From assembly GCA_949825025.1 (NCBI GenBank), contig OX463778.1:20614196-20678195 (forward strand): a stretch of DNA of 64,000 bases. The letters run 5' to 3'. Origin of the DNA: Siphlonurus alternatus. Lineage: Eukaryota > Arthropoda > Insecta > Ephemeroptera > Siphlonuridae. The position numbers and the translations under genes were made by a program. Of the stretch, positions 24,101 through 36,000 are shown in pieces. Below the pieces are notes generated by a model that made no database searches, was not told the origin of the DNA, and worked only from the letters and a program-made list of their open reading frames with translations. Every line of letters begins with the position of its first letter. The first letter of the stretch is position 1.

Positions 24101-25690
24101 AATTACGTAATAGAAAAAGGAGAAAATAATTTATTATGTATCTTCATTTTTTTTTATGTCCTTTATCACCCTTAAAATATAAGTAAAAGATACGTCATAG
24201 TCATAAAATCTTCCCCATAAATGCTTACTAAAAATTTACTCAATTATGACGTCACAGTATTTCGCAGTATAGGGTTTTAGAGGGTTAAATCATGCATGTT
24301 TCTTATTTGAACGAGATTTTTTCTATATATAATATAATATTTTGAATACCTTGTCTTTAAATTTAATTGCTTTCAGGTTTCAATAAACTATATAATTTGA
24401 TATATAGAATGTATTGATTATATTTGAACCATTTTCAACATCCATACTACCTACACACCTGCTTTCTATAAGTTAATATGTAATATAAATTATTCTAGTT
24501 CAATGATCATAGTCAATTTCGATACACCTACTAAATATTCTATAGGTATTATATTATAATATTTATACAAGGAAAATTTAATAAACCCTAAGGGGAAATT
24601 AATACCACAGTCTCTTGTTTTTGTGTATTGATATAAGGTTAATTTAACAACTGTTCAAACAAAGCTCATATAATATAATGTAATATATATTAGAATAGCG
24701 TACAAGAACAGGTATTATTTGTTTAATGAGTTGTTTGCCAAACCATGCAAACATTGTAATCGTGAAGTAGCTCTAAATGTAACAAAAAATGAAGAAGATA
24801 GCTCTTACTGCAGTAACCATAATATAGCAAATTCAATAATCATAATACAGTCTATTATTTGAACATCCATATACTACGATTAACATTGTTTGAAAAATAT
24901 ATCACTGAAATTGCTCTTCAATTTTAATTTTATTTACTGATAAACAAGTCTGTTACAAAAAAATTTACATTTATATTAAATACTGTCCACTGTTCGGAAT
25001 CGGAAACGGAAAAGCTCTTGACTCTTGAAAATTCAAAATTATTAATTGAAATTTAATTCACTTCAAGGCTGTTTCTAGTAAACGTAAATTTCTGATTAAT
25101 CTTTTCCGATTCCCGCCAGTTCTGGAAACAGCTTTAAAGGTTTTATTGTGTTGACATTAATTAAGTGAATATTTTATTTGAGGCTTCATTAAAGCATAGA
25201 TAAGATTCGTAGTAAGGTCAAAACAACTCAATTGTGTGAAATTTGTGCATGTCGAAAACGTAAAATTCTCTAATATTCAAATATTTTACAGGAGGTTGAA
25301 GAGAAGGGTCATGGAAAGGACGCAAAGTACGAGTTCGTTTACCGCGTCAAAGACCACGATTACAAGCCCTTGGTGTCCGGTCACGGACATGGAAGTGAAG
25401 GGAGCGATTTCGGACACTCTGAGGCTCGTAATGGAGATCGTACTTGGGGCAGATATTTCGTGAAGCTCCCGGACGGTCGCGTGCAGACCGTGCGTTACTG
25501 GGCGGATCACACTGGTTACCACGCCGAGGTTCAGTTCCAGGGTAAGGCCAGCCACCCTGAGCCATCCAAGCACCATCACAACCCTGGCAACCATCTGGGC
25601 AGCCACGTAAAATCATTGGGACCAACTTACGCGGCGTTGCAAAGGGATAATTCTGAGGAAAATATTGAGGAATCATCTGGAGAGAGATAG
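21123..25690 (+). CDS. Gene 1: RR-family cuticular protein, pro-resilin-like (3 coding exons, 317 aa)
   Basis: Predicted secreted structural protein of the cuticle that binds chitin in the extracellular matrix. Coding exons are 21123-21137, 23328-23867 and 25292-25690, all GT-AG and phase 0. The start is the ATG at 21123, about 70 bases after a TATA box. Residues 1-20 form a signal peptide split by intron 1 (MQTKQ, then HLALALVVLAGTCHA). Residues ~25-185 are low-complexity and rich in S, Y, P, Q and H. Residues ~197-268 form the RR chitin-binding domain: YEFVYRV, then a His/Gly-rich insertion, FGHSEARNGD, GRYFVKLPDGR and ADHTGYHAEV. FGHxExRxGD followed by LPDGRxQxV is the resilin-type version of the domain. 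A hydrophilic tail with HHH and acidic residues closes the protein. Family assignment is firm; 'pro-resilin-like' is inference from the domain, because no classic resilin elastic repeat is present. Confidence 0.9.
21997..22102. mobile_element. Degenerate MITE family K, copy 1
   Basis: Contains ATTACACGATGCAATTTTGC on the left and a decayed complement (ATATCGTGTTTTAAG) on the right, plus CATACAAACAAATGGAGTC. It matches the 55.68-kb copy. Confidence 0.45.
22537..22929. mobile_element. Palindromic MITE family D, copy 2 (TTAA flanks), gene 1 intron 1
   Basis: TTAA flanks and perfect GGTAGAGATAACG ends. The arms match nearly full length (GAGAGGCAGATATTAGTGCC, AATCGGCTCGTTAAA). The core is unrelated to copy 1, although the outer ~25 bases, including a CAGCTG, are shared. 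Confidence 0.8.
23328..23867 (+). CDS. Gene 1 exon 2 (signal-peptide core plus low-complexity region, 180 codons)
   Basis: The acceptor is tctagtttcag and the donor is gtaagt, both phase 0. The exon encodes the hydrophobic core LALALVVLAG and a Ser/Tyr/Pro/Gln-rich stretch with repeated Y-containing motifs (PSYIVP, IYQSP, VSYGA, PSYQE, SNYPVP). It is clearly GC-richer than the flanking introns. The frame would run five codons past the donor to a stop at 23880-23882, but the RR domain in exon 3 only joins by splicing. Confidence 0.88.
23868..25291 (+). other. Gene 1 intron 2
   Basis: AT-rich intron. A MITE of the GGGCAC..ATTCAC family starts 33 bases after the donor (23901-24036). At about 25005-25140 there are diverged inverted repeats (GGAATCGGAAA..TTCCGATTCC and GGCTGTTTC..GAAACAGC), probably a decayed terminal-inverted-repeat element. 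Otherwise nothing recognisable. Confidence 0.75.
23901..24036. mobile_element. MITE family F, copy 1, gene 1 intron 2
   Basis: Terminal repeats GGGCGCAATTCACGAAG and, from the other end, GGTGCCATTTACAAAAC. Internal features shared with the 39.4-kb copy are ACTAAACATGTTTAGCG, GGCGCTAACCG and GGATAACTT. Confidence 0.6.
25292..25690 (+). CDS. Gene 1 exon 3 (RR chitin-binding domain and C-terminus)
   Basis: The acceptor is atattttacag and the stop is TAG at 25688-25690. The exon encodes 132 residues: the complete RR domain (KYEFVYRVKD to YHAEVQFQG) and a tail that includes HPEPSKHHHNPG and an acidic end. Aromatic residues fall at the conserved RR positions (Y198, F200, Y202, Y240, F241, Y254, W255, Y261). 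The WADHTGYH form replaces the usual YxADxxG with Trp. Confidence 0.92.
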   Translation, partial: EVEEKGHGKDAKYEFVYRVKDHDYKPLVSGHGHGSEGSDFGHSEARNGDRTWGRYFVKLPDGRVQTVRYWADHTGYHAEVQFQGKASHPEPSKHHHNPGNHLGSHVKSLGPTYAALQRDNSEENIEESSGER

Positions 25691-26138
25691 TTGTAATGTT
25701 GTAATAATTAAGATATAGAATTTTATCCAGGGAAGTATTTAATTGTTTTATTTGTTTTAATTTTAAATATGTTAATTAATTTTTATTGTTGCTTACGTAA
25801 AATTTTATAGCAGTTGTATTGTTTTAAATGTAAAGTATTAGTTAATTTAATGTCTATAGTAAAATAATAGTCAAAAATTTTATAAAGTATTATCCTGCAC
25901 TATTGTTTTAATAACAATAAGCTTAAAACATATTTATAAGTTTATTGTTGTGAGAGGTTTCATTTTATGAACATATTTTCATTGTCAATTATATCAATAC
26001 ATTTTTATTTTAAATAATTAATATAAACCAAACAACAACAAAGAACAGAAGGATTAACTTAAAATTAATACCTTTTTGTATACAAAATAATATTTACATA
26101 ATGAAAATTGTAAACATCAAAATTTACAATATTATTTC

Positions 26139-26144
26139 AATAAA
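26139..26144 (+). terminator. Possible poly(A) signal of gene 1 (AATAAA)
   Basis: First canonical AATAAA after the gene 1 stop codon, about 450 bases downstream. A non-canonical signal closer to the stop is possible, so this is tentative. Confidence 0.3.
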
Positions 26145-26739
26145 TTTCAATTTTTAAGGCTTCAATATATACGGATTAAATAGACAATGATAACTTTGTA
26201 ATTGTTGTTTAATGATTGAAAGGAAAAATATTATATTTGTTTAAGAAAACATTAATTAATAAACAAAAGCACAAATTATATGAGAAAACGAGGGTAATTT
26301 ACCAAGCATTGCGTTTTATTTGTGTGAGAATTATTAATTAGTTTATTGTTTGACAAATTACCCGGGAAGTAAACAAATTTTGAACATACTGTATGTGAAA
26401 TAAAGCGTCTCGTGTATTGTATAGTTGTGAGATTTCCATGCTAACAAACATAGCTTCGGGTCGTATTGAATTCTTAATTGAGATGAATGTGCTTTTTGCC
26501 TCCGTATTTTGATTAAATATAACAGCATTTTATCTCAATCAAATTATATTCATTGCTAAAATTTAACACAAAATTTATTTTACTTATATTACTGTATTTT
26601 AATTAAATTTAAACAGTTTTTGTTATGTATATATAATATCCTTTACAAATATTATTAGTACTAAAATATTTTTAATGAAATTATTAAATTTAAAAATAAT
26701 AAAAAATATAATATATTCATTCACTTAATTTCATTATAA

Positions 26740-26795
26740 ATGAGGTTTAACTTTAAAAAATCCGGGCTTAAGCTGGGTCTAAAGTTAAACCTCAT
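26740..26795. repeat. Small perfect-arm hairpin
   Basis: ATGAGGTTTAACTTTA and its exact complement flank a 24-base loop. Probably the internally deleted core of a MITE. Confidence 0.5.
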
Positions 26796-27766
26796 CTATG
26801 CAAATAGTTAAATACTTTTACTTCAAAATTTTTAACGATTATTTTAAAATAAAATTTTGCCCTAGTTTGATAGAAAATAACAAAAAATTGTAGCATTAAT
26901 CCATACTGTTCTCTACAACATTGTTAATAAAAAATTAAATAATATATTATGTTACCAAAGAAAAAAAAATTGTATTATAATATGTATTTATAAATAAATT
27001 AATAAAACATTTTTGACAGAATGATATATCTGAATCATTTCACATGACTGCATGCAAGTTACTTATTGCAGGGAAAGACCCTTGTTATACCATCCATAAT
27101 AAATCACAACTGCCAACATATCAGGCTGATCAATAAAATTGTACATATAAAGGCAACGATGTAAATTACTTCACTGTAATGAGTATATGGTTGTTCTTAA
27201 CTTTGACATTACAATATATTGTTATACTTTACTGCAAATTGCAAATAAAGTTGTTCATTATTACACCTTTCTCAATGAGGACAATCGTGTTTATTACTTG
27301 GAAAGAACTCATATGTCTGTATTTCATGATAAGTTAGATCGTTACAAACTTGAATTCTAGGATGACATAACTTGGGTTTAAATATATATTAAATTATTTT
27401 CTCTACTTTATTGAAAATTCATGTCATCAACTTTAGTTAATTTCAAACAAGCAGGTTCGTCATCACTTCGAAACATTCAGAACATAACACTTTCTGATTA
27501 GCTATATACTACAGCTCCACTAGAAAAATATTTACAGATTTATTAATTTAGAGAAAGTGGAAAAAAGTTGTTAAGTCTGTTACTTTTTCCTGGACTGAAG
27601 TTAAGGGGGTTTGTTTAAAGGTAACGTTCCCACAGTCTTGTTGTGTACTAGCAGGTGCGCCAACACAGCTCTTTATGACTATAAATTATAAAACTTAAGA
27701 AATGGTGCCAACTTAATAATGTTTTAATTTTTATCACAGTAAAATATATATTTTTTGAAAGCTATT

Positions 27767-27798
<32 letters not shown>

Positions 27799-28159
27799 CG
27801 AATTTAAGTTGGTTGTAACTAAAAAGCAGACATGATAACATTAGAACATGATTGTTTGCATGTTTATTTTGAAATTCATAATTTAATAATTCATAATTTC
27901 TTTATTTAAATTTTATATAGACAATAATAAGTAATTATGCAAAACAAGTTTCAACGCTGCAAACTTAAATGTCAGTGATAGTATCAAATCAAATATTATT
28001 TCTTTTGTTGTAAGGTTTATATAAAAAATAAATTTAATATGTGACAGACTAACTGTAACAATATCATATAACATTTTTTTTTAACTGAAAGTTATTATAT
28101 GAAAAATGTCAAATATAGTTTATCTGTAATATTTGAAGTCTATCAAAAAAATATTAAAG

Positions 28160-28345
28160 ACAAACATCAAATTTGACATAAAAACAATATATCTATCAAC
28201 ATCGTTGAGTTTCTTGGAATCAAGTTGTCGCGGATACATGGTTCCAGCTTTGAACACTCGTTCTTTGCTCCAGGCTCCTCAATAAAGCGCCAAGGGAAAT
28301 AAATCCAGGCTTATTGGCTTCATGTCTTCTTCTCCAATATACCAC
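28160..28345 (-). pseudogene. hAT transposase C-terminal remnant (frameshifted)
   Basis: On the minus strand one frame reads YWRRRHEANKPGFISLG, then a shifted frame reads SKERVFKAGTMYPRQLDSKK and on to LNDVDRYIVFMSNLM. The YW..., S-x-ERVF-xAG... and L...V...FxxNL spacing is the conserved C-terminal dimerisation region of hAT transposases. A frameshift and the absence of the rest of the gene show it is dead. Confidence 0.55.
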
Positions 28346-31300
28346 GATACTCTGATATGTCTTTTCATATACGTTATAAATTAGAAACGATACAAAATAT
28401 TAGGTAATATTTAAAAATATATATTTGAAAGTAATGAATTTTAAGTTATAAATAAAAAATTAAAGTAGAGTAATTATTTTTAAATCCTATAGATAAATAC
28501 AGGTAAAATTTGATATACTAGTTGATTAGCTTAAAGCTTTTCAAAAATCACTTCAGGATAAAAAATCAAAGAAATAACTAATGTTTGAAGAAGGGAGCAT
28601 TGAAAACCAACGACAGTATAGTCCTTGATTGAAAACCCTTAGTCCAAATGTATTTTGTGTACATGGACTTTAAAGTTCGATGGTCCAAAATCCATTGGAA
28701 TCATAAACAGTGTGTGAGTTTGAGCTGAATAATAATTATATAATTTATATACCCTAGGGAGTAATAAGCAAGCTTTAAATTATATGCATGATCCGATCAA
28801 ATTTACAAACCACGCCATTGAAGGCAATTGCTATTAGCATGTTATTCAGTATAACAGTTATAATATATTGTATTAATATTTTTGTGCATTTTTATAGATA
28901 ATTTATTGTTTTAAAAACTGAAATTATTTGAAAAGTACAAAAATCTGTACTTCATATAATTATTATATCTGTCCTCAGCTTATAATAATTAACCCTGGAA
29001 TGAATTCAATCGATTATAATTCATTTCATGAGTAATATTTGATAATAAACGTTGATGACTAATAATTTGTAAAATTTTATTCGCAAGAATCAAAGAAACT
29101 ACATTCTATATAATTTATTAGAACAACAACTTAAAATGTTAGTACTTCATACTTTTGATAAATTCTGAAAAACGATGTCAATTTTAAACTCTATTCAGTA
29201 ATATATTTTTATATATTTTATATGTAATATACTTTTCTTTGAACTTTCACAAATTTAAGAAGATCAAAGTTAAATTTATTTTCTATATAAAATACTTTAC
29301 CATCTATAATTTGTTTTTCTCTGTGTGCATTCGTGGCAACTTATAAAGACTTATTTGCTTATTTCTCTGCTATATAATTGCCAACACATTGAAGTGACAA
29401 ACATTACAAATACCGGCTATATAGTGACAAAGTTTCTCAAAGCAAGCCGCCATGGACAGAGGAGTCCACGAGGTATTCACGAAGTAGTAACTCAATGTTA
29501 GAAAATAAAGACACGACTCAGGCATGTGAGCAGACTACAAAATTCCTTTTAAAAGTCCTTCTTGAATATATACGATTTTCTGTAACAACATTTTTAACAA
29601 ATACACTATACAAGTATACAGTAAAAAAGTGTAATTGTTTGTTGTAAGTTGTTATAATATGTTAATATAAAAACATATATTAAAATATATTATCATACAT
29701 ATTAATAATAATATTAAACTAAAATGTTATTAAAATTTATTCACATTATTTTTATTAAAGAAGAAATGCGGGTATGGTGAAAATAATAATAACAATTTTA
29801 ATTTTCTTTTAGATATAAAATTTGATTTACAATTTGACATGATCAAGTTTTCTAGAGCTATTTTTTTCTCAACACTTTCATTTTATCACCCAGTATCCAT
29901 GTATTAACCTAGTTGCTGGTTATATAAATTATCATATTTGGGCTACGTTGTGTATCACGTGAGAGAGATTAATTAATGCGATACTAAGATGATGTGAGTA
30001 ACGCATGATAAAATATTCATCGTAGAAGCGTCTATCTTTAAACTCTATAATTATTAAGGTATTTATTCCATTAAAACACGTGTATATAGAGAAAATTAAA
30101 AAAATAAATGAATATTTTATTGCATTAATTGAAGAATTTTTGATAATAATTAAATTAATAATTGCAACTGACTTCTTTGGATAAATATATTCTTCAGCAG
30201 TCTATCATAATTATTGCTAAATAGCTTAATTTTTTATTAAAAATTTTAATAATCTCTTCTTTCAGTGAGAAAATTTGATACATTTTAAAAATAATGTATT
30301 TTTTTTTAATTAAAAGGGTCATACTGTATTTTAAAGAAAGAAAATCACAATCGTTAAAAAAAATGTTTAATATGAAATTAAGGAAACCGATTAGACTATA
30401 TTTATTTTCTAATGAATGATATATTTAATATAATATCATATTATAGCGTGATAAAGAAACGCCATGCAACGTTGAAATTTCCATTTCAGCAAGTTTATAT
30501 TATATACTTCGGTGTTAAGAATTTTCTAATGTTTTTATTACATTTTCACCGTATAAAGTAACATGTCAAACATTTTTTTAAAAGAAAAGGTAGACAGTTG
30601 TAATAAATACTGAAGGAGTTAGAAAATTTATTGTCTTTTTCCTATATAGCTATAACATGTTAACACTCTTGAGTCAAAAGCAATTGTATCTTTTCAATGC
30701 TAAAAGTTTATTCAAGCGTAATTTTAACAATATTTATTACTATACGTACACATTCGATCAACGGAAATGTTACTGTAGCTTCCATTACCAGCAATTTCAG
30801 TAAAGAAACCATGATAGTGATTTATAGTAATAATAAATATACCAGGTCCAATTCTAGCTATCCTTAAAGGAGTTACATGATATTCTTATATTATAATGTA
30901 AGACTGACTACGTATGATTATAGTTGTAAGTACACCTAGGGTACACGAGAACGTTATAAATATTTTTGTCTGTTCTGATTAAACGCATATTCTTACAGTC
31001 TGCGGAGGCGTTGTGAAAATTTTAGGACAGAATTACACTGTTCTTATAATCTACTCTCACCCCACAAATTCAAAAGTGGAATATATAAACTCATTATCTC
31101 GTAAATTTGCTGATATAGAGGAAATATTTGAGATGTAAAGAGTTGTAAATTCAGAATTTTATACAAACTGTAAAAAATTGTGATTGAAAATTAAAAACAA
31201 AATTATTCACGCATTTAGTTTACATTGAGTAAGAAACAAACTTTGTACAAGACGTATACTCAAACAGAAGATTTATTCAGTTTTATTTAGTCTACCACAA

Positions 31301-32739
31301 TTCCATATTTTTACCCTTCTTTCATTTTTTAAAAAGGTTCTTTATTGACTAACTTATCAATAATCCATATCACAAATTGAAAAAGGGTCGTTTGTAACTC
31401 TTAAATAATATATAATATATGAAGAAGCTAAGGTATGAGCGCAATAAGTTCAAAAGTTAAGCCTTAATGACACAAAGTTTGCTATATAGAATCCATAAAG
31501 CACTCTGTTGATAGATCCATCAGAGAGATTCACATTCCTTTGTGCTCAGAGTAACTATAAGTTCACAAAGCATTCTTTTAATAATGTACAGTCACTGACA
31601 CATCACCGTCATTTCTTATAATCCTTCTACATGAAGTTATTTGTAGTAGCAGAGAAGCTAAATATAGATTTGAATTCTTTTTGTATCCACAAAATATGTA
31701 ACATGATTTTGATTAACTCTGTAATAATATTGTAAGAGAAGGGGGTGGGGAGGGAAAAGTTATAGATCATTATAACTATAGGTGTACTTACATATATAGG
31801 TCAAATGATTATTTTTCCTTTTTTTTTTTGTAGAAAAGTCTGTGATGGTTTTCACAGCTTGGTAATGCGCGCATTTCTTTTGTTCCGTTTCTTTTGTTTC
31901 ATGAACGTTACTAAAGATAAAGTATTTATTTACAGTATTATAGCTAAAAGAACAATTATTTTAATGCATTGTGTTTGAAATTCTTATCAAAAAATTATTT
32001 TTTATTCGTGTTCAATCATGCATCTTTATTCAATTAATATCAACAAATTGCTTGAATTTTATTCATTAATTCAGCAAAAAAATTAAGTAACTAAATTTTC
32101 TAACAAAATTTTATTAATGAGTAAATTATTGAAATAAAAAATATTATTATTGACTTGATATATGCAATACATCTGAATACATGCTGTAAAGCCAATACTG
32201 TAATTTTAACTAAAATTTCAATTTTGCAAAAAGAAAAAGAAAAAAATGCAATGCTAGCAAAATATGGAAAATATAATTATAAAATACAGATCGATAACTT
32301 AATATATTTAAATATATATTAATGCAGGTGAAATAATATTAGAGCAAAAAATAGTATATATTTATATATTATATATAATATACAGCATTGTATACAATTT
32401 TATTATATATTGTATATAAACATTCAGCAAAAAAGTACCATAATTGTAATATATTACATTCCAAACTTTCAGTTTAACATATAATATATTATACATATTT
32501 TTAATATTAATATAAAAATTTAATATGCACCAATCTAAAACAATAAATATTTTTATACATTGTGACATTTGAATTTATAATATATGACAAGCATTTTTAA
32601 TAATATATGTCATTTTTTATTATTATTTTTTTTTTTAAATATGATATTTTATATTAAAAATGCATATATAATATTTAAAAAAAAGTAACTAATGTGAAAA
32701 TAACATGGTGTCATATAGGTCATCTGCAGAAATTTAAAT

Positions 32740-32980
32740 GTACTAATTACAAGTGTGATGGTCCCACACACGAGACAAAAGTGAAACTTGAGGGACTCGT
32801 GGTTCCTCCTCCTTCTCCTCTGAAATGGTGCCCGCGGGGCCCAGGGTGCTCTCTTCGCCTTAAGAGAGGAACATCCGCAGAATCACGAGCATAACCACGC
32901 TCGCGCTCGACCGAGCTTCTCCTACCTCTCATCTATAATAGTTTACTTTTTTTAATGTGCTAGTGTAAAAATATTACTAC
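32740..32980 (+). promoter_or_regulatory. Gene 2 putative promoter and leader
   Basis: A GC-richer block sits directly upstream of the first exon. A TATA-like CTATAATA lies at 32933-32940, which would leave only about 16 bases of leader. The real start could instead lie within the GC-rich block. It contains CCCGCGGGGCCC and a small hairpin (CTCTC..AAGAGAG). No canonical TATAAA was found. Confidence 0.35.
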
Positions 32981-33001
32981 ATGAAAATGAAGATATACCA
33001 G
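32981..33001 (+). CDS. Gene 2 exon 1 (coding part, MKMKIYQ)
   Basis: Seven codons followed by the consensus donor GTAAGT. Two in-frame ATGs are present (32981 and 32987). The first was chosen, but starting at the second would still give a good signal peptide. Joining in phase 0 to exon 2 gives a basic N-region followed by a hydrophobic core. Confidence 0.8.
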
Positions 33002-36000
33002 GTAAGTTGTGAACAGTTTGTGTTATTACACTTTTTTTTTAAAGTTCACTTGTGTTTTAGTTTAAACTTTGTTATAATTATAATAAATTACACTTGATAA
33101 TATTATTATATACCACAGACCGTAATATGAGACGTTTTTGTTTTATATTGTGAGACTTACTAAGTTTCTTGTCTACAAATTTAACACTAGATATTATTGT
33201 TGTCTCGTATGTTCTTTTATTAAAAGAAGGATTTTCATTGAGATGGATTTTTTTAATAAATGAATAAATACGTAGTTAGTTTATTTTAATATATGTACTG
33301 AGTCAGTCATATACTGAGCGACGGGGCTATCAAATAGCGTAGACTTAGTGTTCTATTATTTTAAACTGTACACTTTTTAACTCTACTTTAGCCTCATTTG
33401 CTTGCTCTGCAGATACAAGAGGCAACGGGATGTAGATTTGCAATTTTATGATATTTATTGATCAAACTCCAGCGGTGTACATAAGATTTGGCAATTTTAG
33501 AGAAGGTAAAAAAGAGCACCCAGTCTATATATATATAGTCATTCAGAAAATTTCAAGTTTATGACCATGCGTTGCAATGTCCACAAACAGAGTAGCGGTG
33601 ACTTTTGTATAGTGTCGCGAGGACGTCCAATTGAAAATTTTACTTCAATTATCTTCAATAGATATATTGAATATTTGAATATTGAAGTCAAGTGTTGAAA
33701 GATTTTTCTTCTTTTCATCACCACCATCGCTGCATTGGTCACTCTCTGAGTTCCGAGGATACTCATCTATACTCCAACGTTCCTTTATACAGGTTAAGCC
33801 ACCGATTGGACCAATGTTAAAGGGCTTAGCCAATCACGTTCAAGTATTTTAGGCCCCATCGTGCCGCGAAACTTTGAATGTGCCCATCATGCAATGCTAT
33901 TTTTGAAATTTCATGGTGCAATAGGGCCTAAAAATTTACCAAAATTGACGCACGAAATGCGTGCATGTCTTAATCAATCTCTATGAAGGAACGTTGCTAT
34001 ACTCGACGGTTTATCTGCTTGGACCTTCAATATATATAATTTTCAAATAAACTTACTGTATACAATCAGATAATATTATGACCATAATATAATATTTTAA
34101 TTTGAGTTATTGAACCATCTAGAACAGGATGGTATAAAACCGTAATATATTACATAGAAAAGTTATTACTATATGCCAGCCTATTTAGCTCAATAAATAA
34201 TGGTAGTGGTGTGGTTATTATCATTGCCAATATATGTAGTTGATGCAGTTCGTATTTTATTTTATTGAATTTTTGTTTCTACAGTGAGAATTTTATAAAT
34301 ATTGAGAAAAAAAAGGAAGAAATATATATTTCATTGATAATCAAAACAGATGTCTTATACTGGAAATAAAGTCTCCTCTCCCTTGAATCATCCTGAACGC
34401 CTGCATGTAGGCAACCACTATAACCCCTGTACGGAATGCAACCCGCCCGGCCATCAGCTGCTCATGCATCAATGAACAAGAAGGGGAGAAAGAGCTGAAC
34501 AGATCAAACGAGAATACGTAATGTGTGGCTTTATCGATAGCCATGCGCCACATATTATATAGTAATGCAGATATAAGGTATTAACGAGGGTGAAATATAC
34601 CATCAAATACTTTTGTACAAAGGAAATAAAATCAATTTCATAATATTATAAATTACGCAACCAAATGAAAATATAATCCATCCTTCTTCTAATACATTAG
34701 TGAAGTATAATTATATTTCTGCATTTATTTTTAAATTAAAAATTAATTAAAAAGTACAGGTATCACCTCGTAAAATTTCATTTAATAATAGAGACTGCAA
34801 GTCACTTGTTTTTTTTCAGGTGTTTTCAATTTCTTATATAAATATAAATCTTGAAATTGCAGTAAAGTAAATTTTTAGAGGAAAAGAAGTTCTCGATTCA
34901 AAATCAGAAGATCCCTAAATAAAGAGGGAATAAGTTTTAAATGAATAGCTTTAATCAGATTGGTCTATATAGATATTTAAGGAAAAAGTTCAACATTAAT
35001 TTTCTTATGCAGAAAACTTGCCCACCGTAGCACAATTTTTGAAGCCTCTATAGATTACAAATCAACGCTTTTGCTATCTATTGAGGAGGGTATCTTTCAA
35101 AGACGAAAAATGTGTAAAATACATATTAATTAGAGATAGTAATTTACAGAATATCTCGCCTTAATTTTAGGTAACTTTTTTAGCATATATACGGAGTGCA
35201 TGCGTTAAACAAATTTATGCAGCTTTCATAAGGTTGATGAGGCAATTTGGACACACTTTAATTGTTTGAATGTACCGATAAGGGTTCTAGATATGCCTGA
35301 GATTGGGAAATGTTTCCATTTTATGCATGGCAAGCTCTTTGAATTTGTTATGAATCGTTATGGAAATCGAAAACATTGCTGTGATGTCAATTAAGGATAT
35401 ATGTTTGAAGTTAGCTCTGGGAATAATATATATGTTAGCACCCAAAGCCGAATTCGGGCAAAAGCCGAAAAAAATGCTCACATCTAGTTCTGCGCATCAC
35501 GAAATGAGCCAAAGCCGAAGTGAGTTTTTTTTTCGGCTTTGGCGCATTTCATTTTGAACAAAACTAGATCTGCTCAAATCGAAATGCGCCAAAGCCGATA
35601 TGAGATTTTACTTCGGCTTTGGCCATTTCATTTTGAGCAAAACTAGTTCTGCGCATCGCGGTTTGAGCAAAAGTCGAAATGATATTTTATTTCGGGTTTG
35701 GAGCAAAATTTTGAGCACATCTAGTTTTGAGCAAAATAAAGATGATTTTAATGACGAGATGATGATTTTAATTTTAATGATATCAATTTTTTAAAAAGAA
35801 AAATAAAAAACTAAGACACTATAAACTTATAATAAATATTAATATTGTGACCTAATATCTTTCAAGCGCGGTTTAAAAATAAATTAATTAGGGAAAAAAA
35901 TAAAGACTTTAAAATGTAATCATATAGCGCAGTATACGTACGTACATACAGTATAACAGATCTTAGTTTACCACTGAACAGCTCAGTAGACTAGACGGCG

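Larger units (their letters stand above)
25691..32739. other. Intergenic between genes 1 and 2
   Basis: 3' region of gene 1, a small hairpin, an A27 tract and a dead hAT fragment; the rest is very A/T-rich. Short open frames, such as the one at 32362-32568 on the minus strand, are composed of Ile/Tyr/Asn/Lys codons and are not credible. Confidence 0.6.

Noticed and set aside
34341..34553. 70-residue minus-strand open frame (starts MWRMAIDKATHYVF)
   Set aside because: Lies in a GC-richer island of intron 1 of gene 2. No splice context or recognisable domain; the plus strand is equally open in part.
35360..35794. Open frames rich in Phe and Arg over 35360-35794
   Set aside because: They run through the foldback element's repeated hairpins and are not conserved coding sequence.
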